From NCBI GenBank assembly GCA_004555535.1, contig SFHU01000056.1:1-17913 (forward strand): 17,913 bases of DNA, in the 5' to 3' direction. The DNA is from Clostridiales bacterium. GTDB lineage: Bacteria > Bacillota > Clostridia > Christensenellales > Aristaeellaceae. The notes beneath the pieces are model-generated. The model ran no database searches. It saw only the letters and a program-made list of their open reading frames with translations, and was not told the origin of the DNA. Every line of letters begins with the position of its first letter. The first letter of the stretch is position 1. Positions 1 through 7,099 of this stretch are shown in pieces. A program made the translations under genes and the position numbers.

Positions 1-180
1 CTTTGTGTGCGCGGCAATCTGCGCCTTCCTGCGCGCACGCACTCGCGCTTGTGTTCATTGTACAGAAACCATTCATGCGGTTCCACACAAGTAAAGGGTT
101 CTTGACAGCCTCCTTTTCCTTTTTGACGGCCGGTTGATAAGCCGGCGTTTATAAAAAAATATCAATAAATATATATTGTC
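1..180. other. Gene-free left flank
   Basis: No convincing coding region is seen here on either strand. Bases 1-110 are mixed in composition and may be the upstream region of a leftward gene outside the window. Bases 147-180 are strongly AT-rich. A small stem (GCCGG at 129-133 with CCGGC at 142-146) has no T-run on either side and is not called as a terminator. Confidence 0.5.
57..85 (-). promoter_or_regulatory. Possible weak promoter for a gene left of the window
   Basis: On the minus strand a TACAAT hexamer (57-62) lies 17 bases from TGGAAC (80-85), which matches only half of the -35 consensus. It would drive transcription leftward out of the window. There is no gene inside the window to confirm it. 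Confidence 0.22.
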
Positions 181-214
181 GGAGAAAAAAAATAGACCGC
201 GGAATTTTCCGCGG
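181..214 (-). terminator. Rho-independent terminator of the phosphofructokinase gene
   Basis: A perfect 8-bp stem (CCGCGGAA at 197-204, TTCCGCGG at 207-214) is followed on the minus strand by a run of eight T. It lies about 80 bases past the stop codon of the phosphofructokinase gene. A second inverted repeat (CGGGAGC 252-258 / GCTCCCG 275-281) sits between stop and terminator but lacks a T-run. Confidence 0.85.
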
Positions 215-296
215 CTCCATGTCGCTTTTCCTTCTGCGCGCGAAGCGAAAGCGGGAGCCGCAGACGCTCCTGCAGCTCCCGTCATTTTGTTGCGGA

Positions 297-1520
297 TTAC
301 TTGAGGTAGATGTGGCGCGGCAGACCGTCGATGTACACCGGGGTCAGCTCCGCCTGGATCAGCGGACGCGCGTAGGTCAGGAATTCCTTCTTCATGCCGG
401 TCTTGTAGTCGTTGATCCACTCCATCGGCACCTTCTTCTCGAAGTTGGCGACGTCGTGAATGTCGCGCAGCTCGGTCGTGCTCTGATAGGGATCGTCGGA
501 GATGCGGCGGATGCCGATCATCACGCCGGTATGGCCCTCAAACGCAGCCTTCGCCGCGGCGCCGCCGACCTGATAGGCCTCGGTGACGTCGGTACGGCTG
601 GAGACGTGCGCGGCGCAGCGCTGGAGCGTGGAGAGCTCGATGGAGCGGGTCTTCGTGTCCAGATGGCGCGCGACAAAGTTGGAGAGATAGCGCGCCGTAC
701 CGGTCAGGCTCTTGTGGCCGAACGCGTCGACGGAGTGCACGTCGTCCGCCAGCTCGCAGACGTAGCGGCCATCAGCCAGGCGGACGCCCTCGGACACGGC
801 AACGACGATGGAGGAATTGCTCTTCTGCAGCGCCTCAACCTTGGTGATGAACTTCTCGGGGTCAAACGGCACCTCGGGCAGGCAGATGAGGTCGACGCCC
901 TCGCAGTCCTCGCCCTGCGCCAGCGCCGCGGCCGCGGTCAGCCAGCCGGCGTTGCGGCCCATGACCTCGACGATGGTGACGTACTTCGTGCCGTAAACCG
1001 TCGCGTCGCGGATGAGCTCCTTCATGACGACGCCGATGTACTTGGCGGCGGAGCCGTAGCCCGGGGTATGGTCGGTGCCCATCAGGTCGTTGTCGATCGT
1101 CTTGGGCACGCCGACGAAGCGGATGTTGCTGCCGATCTGCTTGGCATAGTCGCTCAGCTTGCAGATCGTGTCCATGCTGTCGTTGCCGCCGATATAGAAG
1201 AAGTATCCGATATCCATGCGGTTGAGGATCGCGAACAGGTTTTCATAGATCTCGGGATGCTCGAGATAGCTGGGCAGCTTGTAGCGGCAGCTTCCCAGAT
1301 AGGAGGACGGGCTGCGCTTGAGCAGCTCGATCTCAAGCGTGGAGCCCAGCGTCGCGCCCAGATCGACCACACGGCCCTTGAGCAAGCCCTCGATGCCGTG
1401 CAGCATGCCGTAGACATGCTCCGCACCGCGCATCTGGCAGGCCTGCAGCACGCCTGCCAGGCTCGAGTTAATGACACAGGTCGGGCCGCCGGACTGACCG
1501 ACGATAGCATTACGTCCCAT
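297..1520 (-). CDS. pfp: 6-phosphofructokinase, probably pyrophosphate-dependent
   Basis: This 407-residue protein phosphorylates fructose 6-phosphate to fructose 1,6-bisphosphate in glycolysis, in the cytosol. The N-terminal GQSGGPT (8-14) is the phosphate-donor loop. GGNDS at 111-115 and PKTIDND at 139-145 correspond to E. coli PfkA GGDGS and PGTIDND. Asp at the Gly104 position and Lys at the Gly124 position are the known markers of PPi rather than ATP use. The catalytic Asp of TIDND and the MGRN motif (187-190) are present. Unusually, the first Asp of GGDDS is Asn. The length suits the roughly 400-residue bacterial PPi-type group. The ATG at 1520 is preceded by GGAGGA at a good distance. 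The gene is monocistronic, with its own promoter (1557-1584) and terminator (181-214). Family assignment is firm; donor choice is inferred from the two signature residues, and reversibility would follow from PPi use. Confidence 0.93.
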   Translation of the reverse strand: MGRNAIVGQSGGPTCVINSSLAGVLQACQMRGAEHVYGMLHGIEGLLKGRVVDLGATLGSTLEIELLKRSPSSYLGSCRYKLPSYLEHPEIYENLFAILNRMDIGYFFYIGGNDSMDTICKLSDYAKQIGSNIRFVGVPKTIDNDLMGTDHTPGYGSAAKYIGVVMKELIRDATVYGTKYVTIVEVMGRNAGWLTAAAALAQGEDCEGVDLICLPEVPFDPEKFITKVEALQKSNSSIVVAVSEGVRLADGRYVCELADDVHSVDAFGHKSLTGTARYLSNFVARHLDTKTRSIELSTLQRCAAHVSSRTDVTEAYQVGGAAAKAAFEGHTGVMIGIRRISDDPYQSTTELRDIHDVANFEKKVPMEWINDYKTGMKKEFLTYARPLIQAELTPVYIDGLPRHIYLK

Positions 1521-1556
1521 AAAGATTCCTCCAATTTTTCGTGTTGTTTTGTTTAC

Positions 1557-1584
1557 ATTATAGCATAACTCATCATGATTTCAA
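1557..1584 (-). promoter_or_regulatory. Promoter of the phosphofructokinase gene
   Basis: On the minus strand TTGAAA (1579-1584) is separated by 16 bases from TATAAT (1557-1562), which is preceded by TG plus one base, giving an extended -10. Transcription would start roughly 30 bases before the ATG at 1520, leaving a short leader with one strong ribosome site. Confidence 0.75.
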
Positions 1585-1629
1585 CCATATTTTTCAAGTC
1601 TTTCCCCATTTTTCCTTTTCGTTTACGCC

Positions 1630-1653
1630 AATTCATCAGACGTCAGATGAATT
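1630..1653. promoter_or_regulatory. 24-bp palindrome upstream of the phosphofructokinase promoter, operator candidate
   Basis: Arms AATTCATC (1630-1637) and GATGAATT (1646-1653) are perfect inverted complements. The 8-bp centre contains GACGTC, so only one symmetric pair in the whole 24 bp fails to match. It lies about 45 bp upstream of the -35 hexamer, and neither strand has a T-run, so it is not a terminator. It looks like a binding site for a dimeric regulator; the regulator is unknown and not encoded nearby. Confidence 0.5.
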
Positions 1654-1717
1654 AAATTCGCTTTACGCGGCGATTTCTATCGCCATGCGATGGATCGCCG
1701 CCTCGTTTCTGCGCACA

Positions 1718-1750
1718 CAAAAAGACGCAGCCTTTTCTAAAAGCCGCGTC
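1718..1750 (-). terminator. Terminator of the MacAB-like transport operon
   Basis: Stem GACGC..GCTTTT / AAAAGGC..GCGTC (1724-1750) with one internal mismatch and a three-base loop is followed on the minus strand by TTTTTGTG. It begins 13 bases past the stop codon of the secreted adaptor gene, the last gene of the operon. Confidence 0.88.
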
Positions 1751-1763
1751 CAAATATGGTTGT

Positions 1764-2819
1764 TTACAGCTCCGCCGTCGCGCTCATGCCCACGCGCAGG
1801 CTTTCATCCGCCTCCAGGGAGAAGGTCACGTCGAACTCGCCCCTCTCGTTGGCCGCGCGGGCGATCTTCACCAGCGTCGCCTGGATCGTCTCTCCCGGCA
1901 GCGCGTCGAGCGTGACCACCGCCTTCATGCTGGGGCGAAGCCCGCCGAGGTCGTTTTCGTCCACGGAGCAGACGAGCTGCATGCTGCCTGCCGGGCAATA
2001 CGTCGCCATCGGCGCGTCCTTGGCGATCTGCGCGCCGCTCTGCGCACTCACGCTCAACAGCACGCCGTCCTCCGGCATGACCACGGCGCCGTCGCCGCCT
2101 GTCGCTGCGCCGATCTGATCCGGCACGACGGTCATCAGCACGTCGCCGCGCGAGACGGAATCCCCTTCCTTCACGTAGACGCCCAGCACATAGCCCTCCG
2201 CGCTCACGGCGACGGGATCCGCGCGGTTCAGCTTGCCCGAGCCGATGCAGCTGTCGCTGTCAAAATTGCTCTCGCGGTAGACCTTGATCTGCTCGTCCAC
2301 GCGCAGCTCGTCGCTGGTTTCCACCTCCAGCGTATAGCCCTTGCCGCTCACGCTGATGACGCGCGCCGTGCCCTTGCGGCTGTTGCTGCTGACCGAGCGG
2401 ACGTAGACCCGCTCGCCCGGATGGACGATCTTGTTCTCGCTGTCGCTCGCCGCGCCGCTGATCGTGCAGTCGCCCGTGTAAACGACGCCCTGCTCCAGAT
2501 ACGCCAGCGCGCCGTAGCGCCCGGTGATATAGGCTGCGCTGTCGCCCGGATGCGCGTAGAGCGCGGCGACCACGCCGTCGCAGTCCGCGGTGATCTCCGT
2601 CGCCGAAATGGTGAACAGCGTTTCTCCCGCCGCAAGCTCGTCGCCTGCGCGGACGATATAATCCCCTGTCATGCCGCTGTACGGGGCGGGAATCGTCAGC
2701 GTCTGCCCCGCCTCGATGGCGCCGTCGAGCCGGAGCGTCCCCTGCGCGCAGGCCGCGCCGCATACCATCAGGCAGGCGGCCACAAGCGCCGCAATGCTCG
2801 CTTTTTTCATCGGATTCAT
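1764..2819 (-). CDS. Secreted HlyD/MacA-like adaptor protein of the MacB-type exporter
   Basis: This 351-residue extracytoplasmic protein probably acts as an accessory adaptor of the ABC exporter encoded just upstream. Residues 4-25 form a Sec signal peptide (KK, hydrophobic core, A-C-A before QG); no clear lipobox is seen. Short beta-rich lipoyl-like half motifs recur at about 41-72, 76-95, 200-232 and 245-275. A non-lipoyl segment (111-198) lies between the two pairs, and a beta-barrel-like end (278-351) carries SVDENDL and PGETIQATL. No long coiled-coil hairpin is visible. ATG at 2819 sits directly against AGGAAAGG, so the ATG at 2810 (MKKAS), nine bases away from it, may be the true start. 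The gene follows the permease by 33 bp and is followed by a terminator, so it closes the operon. Sequence similarity to adaptors is modest; the partner assignment rests on context. Confidence 0.72.
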   Translation of the reverse strand: MNPMKKASIAALVAACLMVCGAACAQGTLRLDGAIEAGQTLTIPAPYSGMTGDYIVRAGDELAAGETLFTISATEITADCDGVVAALYAHPGDSAAYITGRYGALAYLEQGVVYTGDCTISGAASDSENKIVHPGERVYVRSVSSNSRKGTARVISVSGKGYTLEVETSDELRVDEQIKVYRESNFDSDSCIGSGKLNRADPVAVSAEGYVLGVYVKEGDSVSRGDVLMTVVPDQIGAATGGDGAVVMPEDGVLLSVSAQSGAQIAKDAPMATYCPAGSMQLVCSVDENDLGGLRPSMKAVVTLDALPGETIQATLVKIARAANERGEFDVTFSLEADESLRVGMSATAEL

Positions 2820-2852
2820 CCTTTCCTGTCGCTTCTTTCTTTTGCGGCGCGC

Positions 2853-4059
2853 TTACACGCTGCGCAGCGCGTCGATGGGGTTGAGGTTGCTTGCCTTTCT
2901 GGCCGGCGCCCAACCGAAGATGATGCCGACCGCGCCGGAGAAGCCGACGCCCAGCACAATGGCAAACGTGTTGAGCGCGAACGTGATCTCCGTGTTCGCG
3001 CAGATGACGATGGCGATGGTCAGGCCGAGCGCGGCGCCCAGCACGCCGCCCAGCAGCGAGAGGATGATCGCCTCAATCAGAAACTGAATCTGAATCTGCC
3101 CGGGCTCTGCGCCCAGCGCCTTGCGCAGACCGATCTCCGTCGTGCGCTCCGTGACGGTGACAAGCATCATGTTCATGATGCCGATGCCGCCCACCAGCAG
3201 CGCGATGGACGCGATGCCCACCAGCAGCGACATCATCATCGAGGTCATCAGGTTCATCGCCTCGGTCATCGACTCCATGTTGATGATCGTATAGGTGTCG
3301 TCCTTGTAGTTGAAGATGGCGTCGAGCACGGCCTCCATCTCCTCCACGGCGGCATCCGTCTCGTCGGGGTCGGTCACATAGACCTCCAGCGTCGAGGCGG
3401 TTGAGGTGCCCAGCAGCTTTTTCGCCGAGGTATAGGGCACGTAGACCATGCCGTCGCCCGTGCCGCCCAGCAGGATCTGTGAGAAGAGGCTCACGTTCTC
3501 CTCCTCGTCGACCATGCCGACGACAGTGTATTCCCGGCCATTGAGGTAGAGCGTCTGCCCGAGCGGATCCTCGCCGAAGAAGAGCGTCTTCGCCGCGTCG
3601 CCGTCCAGCAGGCAGACCCGACTGTTCTCGCGCACGTCGATCTCGTTAATCGCCCGGCCCCGCGCCAGCAGATCCGGGTTGTGCGCAAAGTACGCGCCGT
3701 CGTTGCCGGAGACGGTGATCTTTTCGGACCAGACGTCGCCGCGCTTGGCCGTCACCTTCGCGCTCAGCGACGGCGACACGCCCGCGACATGCTCGCAGTC
3801 AATCAGCGTCTGAATGTCCGCGTCCGTGAGGCCGCGCTTGAGGGCCGTGCCCGTGATCTGCACGCGCAGCGTGCCCAGGCCCATCGCGTCGAACTGCGCG
3901 TTCATCGTGTCCGTCGCGCCCTGCACGACCGTCATCAGCGCGATGATCGCCGCGACGCCGATGATGATGCCCAGCGTCGTGAGGAAGGAGCGCAGCTTGT
4001 TGCCGCGGATGTTGTCAACCGACATGCCGATGCTCTCCAGCAGCATGTCCCACTGCTGC

Positions 4060-4067
<8 letters not shown>
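2853..4067 (-). CDS. MacB/FtsX-type ABC transporter permease
   Basis: This 404-residue membrane protein is the permease half of a MacB-type exporter. Transmembrane segment 1 (about 29-48) follows an N-terminal amphipathic stretch. A large extracytoplasmic domain (about 50-275) contains the MacB periplasmic-core region. Three more membrane segments follow at about 279-300, 327-356 and 366-386. The cytosolic loop between the second and third has the family motif ERTTEIGLRKALGA (307-320), the coupling site for the ATPase. The end, APARKASNLNPIDALR, is the usual MacB terminus. In E. coli MacB the ATPase is fused; here it is a separate gene, as is usual in Firmicutes. The start ATG lies inside the end of the ATPase gene (8-base overlap, ATGATTAA), with GAGGGGGTGA as ribosome site. 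Such transporters export peptides, lipids or drugs; substrate unknown. Confidence 0.93.
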
Positions 4068-4752
<685 letters not shown>

Positions 4753-4760
4753 CTGCGCCG

Positions 4761-5633
4761 TCACCTCGACCCGCTGTGCTGATTCATCATCTGCACTCTC
4801 AGCTCGGCCAGGGTCAGCGCGTTCTTCATCAGCACGGTCTCCCCGGCCGAAAGGCCCTCCGTGATCTCGACGTTGATGCCGTCGCTCACGCCGACGCTCA
4901 CGCTTCTTGTGACGGTGTCCTTCCCGTTGTCCGCCCGCAGGAGCACGTAGGGCCTGTTGTATTCGTCAAAGAGCAGCGCGTCCATCTTGAGCAGCGCGGC
5001 GTTCTCCGCGTGGCTGCGCAGCACCTTCGCGCTCACCTGCATGCCCGGATAGACGCCCTCCATCGGCTCCATCGCGACCCGGGCCGTGTAGTAGGAGAGG
5101 TCGCCCGAGGCCGTGCCGTTTTTGTCAAGCGCCGTGACCTCGCCCTCGTAGACCCGCTCCGTCGCCAGGATGGACACCTGCACGCTCGTGCCGGGCGTCA
5201 CCGCGTCCACGTCGTATTCGTCGACGTTCAGGCGGATCTCCAGGCGGTCCATGTCGATGATCTGCGCGAGCGTCTGCCCGGCGGCGACGACGTCGTCCCC
5301 GGCGACAGGCAGATTGGTGACCTCGCCGTCGATGTCCGCGCGGACGATGCCGCCGTTTTTGAGCTTGAGCAGCCTGTCGCCCGAGCGCACCTGCTCATTC
5401 TGCGCGACATAGACGGCGCTCACGATGTCGTCCTGCGCGCTCGTCAGGGTCTGCATGCGCGGCGCGTAGACCAGCCCGTCAAAGTTATAGTAGGTCGTGA
5501 GGTCGCCCGTCGTCACGGGCACCTCTGTATAGCTGGCCTCCTTCGTCTTTCCTGACAGGAAAAGCATCCAAAGGATCACCAGGACCACGAGTGCCAGGAG
5601 CACCCACTTGATCCATTTTCTCTTCTTTTTCAC
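4761..5633 (-). CDS. Membrane-anchored HlyD/MacA-like adaptor of the MacB-type exporter
   Basis: This 290-residue protein is the first gene of the export operon. A basic N-terminus is followed by one membrane segment (about 9-27), so the bulk lies outside the membrane. Two lipoyl half-motifs (about 60-91 and 92-126, ending TLAQIIDMDRLEI) join directly, with no alpha-helical hairpin between them. A beta-barrel domain (127-205, including VYPGMQVSAKV) and a membrane-proximal domain (206-275, ending LSAGETVLMKNAL) follow. This order is that of MacA/RND-type adaptors, but the protein is short because the hairpin is missing. The start is GTG at 5633 with AAGGAAGG nine bases upstream. The stop codon lies within the ribosome site of the ATPase gene. 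The leader from the promoter at 5724-5752 is about 85-90 nt. Family assignment is good; substrate unknown. Confidence 0.85.
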   Translation of the reverse strand: MKKKRKWIKWVLLALVVLVILWMLFLSGKTKEASYTEVPVTTGDLTTYYNFDGLVYAPRMQTLTSAQDDIVSAVYVAQNEQVRSGDRLLKLKNGGIVRADIDGEVTNLPVAGDDVVAAGQTLAQIIDMDRLEIRLNVDEYDVDAVTPGTSVQVSILATERVYEGEVTALDKNGTASGDLSYYTARVAMEPMEGVYPGMQVSAKVLRSHAENAALLKMDALLFDEYNRPYVLLRADNGKDTVTRSVSVGVSDGINVEITEGLSAGETVLMKNALTLAELRVQMMNQHSGSR

Positions 5634-5723
5634 GCGTTTGCCTTCCTTCCGTTTGGCTTGTTCTGTTGCTTGGCGAACGGGATTCTCCGAAAGCGGCCTC
5701 TCCTCCCCTTGTTTTGTTTGATC

Positions 5724-5752
5724 ATTATATCATGAGAAGATGGACTTTGTGT
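5724..5752 (-). promoter_or_regulatory. Promoter of the MacAB-like operon
   Basis: On the minus strand TATAAT (5724-5729) is preceded by TGA, giving an extended -10. The hexamer 17 bases upstream (ACACAA, 5747-5752) is a poor -35, which an extended -10 can compensate. This -35 position lies inside the dyad at 5740-5758, suggesting repression at the promoter. Confidence 0.65.
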
Positions 5753-5758
5753 GTCCAT
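5740..5758. promoter_or_regulatory. Dyad over the -35 of the MacAB-like operon, operator candidate
   Basis: ATGGAC (5740-5745) and GTCCAT (5753-5758) are perfect inverted 6-bp arms with a 7-bp spacer. They cover the -35 position of the leftward promoter and lie about 100 bp before the divergent rightward gene. A dimeric repressor could act here; none is encoded next to it. Confidence 0.4.
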
Positions 5759-5856
5759 TCTCCTCTCATTTGCGTTTGGTCAGTTTTTACCTGCCGGCAT
5801 CAATCCCCGCCCGGCCTCATAGGATGGAGCGTTAAGGAAACGGAGGGATGCTGCTG

Positions 5857-6933
5857 ATGAACACCCGATCCCTGTTTCCGGGCGCGATGGGCCCGGATGG
5901 CTTTGTCTCCTGCTTTGATCATCTGCTGCCAGAGGCGCAGCTGCGGCGCATGCTAATCCTCAAGGGCGGCCCGGGCGTGGGCAAGTCGACGTTCATGCGC
6001 CGCGTCCACGCCGCGCTGGGCGGCGGGGATGCGCCCTCGACGCTGTATTACTGCTCGGGCGACCCGGACAGCCTCGACGCCGTCGCCCTGCCGGAGCGCG
6101 GCCTGCTCATCCTGGACGGCACCGCGCCGCACGTCGTCGACCCGAGAATTCCCGGCGCGCGCGACAGCCTCATCAACCTCGGCGCCTGCCTGCAGGAGGA
6201 GGCCATGCGCCCGCGCCTGCCGCACATCAAGGCCTGCATGGACGATCATGCCGCCTGCTCCCGCCGCGCCCGCGCCTGCATGCGCGCCGCCTGCGCGCTC
6301 ACGCGCGACAGCGCCGCCGTGTTCGCCTCCGCCGCGGACGAGGGCAAGCTCGCCCGGATGACCCGCGCACTGATCCACACGGTCATTCCCCGCGACAGCG
6401 GCGAAGAGGGCGCAGCGCTCTCGCCAACCGTCCGCCCCGTGCTCACCGACGCGGTCACACCCAAGGGCGAGCTCTGCCTGATCGCCGAAAACGCGCTGCC
6501 GCGCGTCATCCGCCTCGTGCGCCCCTGGGCAATGGATCTGACGCCCGCGCTGCGCGAGCTGAGCTTCGCCGCGCGCACCGCCGGCTATGCCGTCGAGGAG
6601 CACCTCTCCCCCACGCTGCCCGGCAGCCTGCTGCATCTGTCCATCCCCGCGCTGCACACGCTCGTCACCACGAGCGATCTGCTCCCCTCGGAGCTGACGT
6701 TTGACTTTGGCGCCTGTCTGCCGGGCGACAGCCTGCTGCGCCACGAATGCGCGCTGGAGCAGGCGCATGCCGGCGTCAAGCTGCATCTGCACCGCGCCGT
6801 CAGCGCGCTGGCGCAGGCCAAGCAGCTGCACGACGAGCTGGAGACCTTCTATGTCCCCAACATGGACTTTGCCGCCTGGCAGCGGATTCTCGATCAGACG
6901 CTCGAATCGCTGCAATCGACCTGCGCCGGCTGA
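5857..6933 (+). CDS. Two-domain P-loop nucleotide-binding protein with degenerate second P-loop (PRK06851-like)
   Basis: This is a 358-residue cytosolic protein of unknown function. The N-terminal half has an intact Walker A (GGPGVGKS, 37-44), followed by YYCSGDPDSLD (64-74) and LLILDGTAPHVVDP (83-96). From memory these match the uncharacterised Firmicutes family listed as PRK06851, whose members carry two such units. The second half (about 194-290) aligns with the first: AVTPKG with AMGPDG, EHLSPTLPGSL with YYCSGDPDSL, and TLVTTSD with LLILDG. Where its Walker A should be, VRPWAMDLTPAL (221-232) has lost the glycines and the lysine. An Ala/Arg/Cys-rich helical linker (about 128-165) lies between the units. 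ATG at 5857 is chosen because GGAGGG ends nine bases before it; the in-frame ATG at 5848 directly abuts that site. It is the only plus-strand gene and stands alone. No strong promoter was found; TTGGTC (5776) and ATCAAT (5799) are a weak candidate. Confidence 0.75.
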   Translation: MNTRSLFPGAMGPDGFVSCFDHLLPEAQLRRMLILKGGPGVGKSTFMRRVHAALGGGDAPSTLYYCSGDPDSLDAVALPERGLLILDGTAPHVVDPRIPGARDSLINLGACLQEEAMRPRLPHIKACMDDHAACSRRARACMRAACALTRDSAAVFASAADEGKLARMTRALIHTVIPRDSGEEGAALSPTVRPVLTDAVTPKGELCLIAENALPRVIRLVRPWAMDLTPALRELSFAARTAGYAVEEHLSPTLPGSLLHLSIPALHTLVTTSDLLPSELTFDFGACLPGDSLLRHECALEQAHAGVKLHLHRAVSALAQAKQLHDELETFYVPNMDFAAWQRILDQTLESLQSTCAG

Positions 6934-6963
6934 CGCAGGACGGCGGAGCACCTGCCAGACATG

Positions 6964-7012
6964 CAAAAAGCGGACGGCGGCCGCACGCGCCTCCGTTCCG
7001 CTTCGCGTTTTT
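6964..7012 (+). terminator. Terminator of the P-loop protein gene
   Basis: Inverted arms AAGCGGA (6968-6974) and TCCGCTT (6997-7003), extended inward by CGG/CCG around a mismatch, are followed by CGCGTTTTT. The stem begins about 35 bases after the stop codon at 6933. Confidence 0.6.
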
Positions 7013-7055
7013 CAGGGTTTCCTTTTGAGACCGGTTGAAAAGCAATTCCCATGAT

Positions 7056-7097
7056 TCAAAAAACAGAGGAGCCTGCCGCTTCCTCTGTTTTGTTTTT
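7056..7097. terminator. Bidirectional terminator between convergent genes
   Basis: Perfect 11-bp arms AAAACAGAGGA (7060-7070) and TCCTCTGTTTT (7081-7091) flank a 10-base loop. A-runs on the left and T-runs on the right let it work on both strands. It ends about 3 bases past the stop of the leftward MATE gene and is the second barrier for the rightward P-loop gene. Confidence 0.92.
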
Positions 7098-7099
7098 GC

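Noticed and set aside
102..162. Plus-strand promoter from TTGACA at 102-107
   Set aside because: No acceptable -10 occurs at 16-19 bases, and no plus-strand gene follows.
252..281. Second terminator hairpin just past the phosphofructokinase stop
   Set aside because: The arms are complementary, but the loop is 16 bases and there is no T-run; the stem at 197-214 is the convincing terminator.
219..1568. Plus-strand open frame of about 450 codons opposite phosphofructokinase
   Set aside because: Antisense shadow of a gene with clear catalytic motifs, ribosome site, promoter and terminator.
5793..5815. GCCGG/CCGGC inverted repeat before the plus-strand P-loop gene
   Set aside because: Only five bases per arm in GC-rich DNA, with no relation to a clear promoter or start; likely chance.
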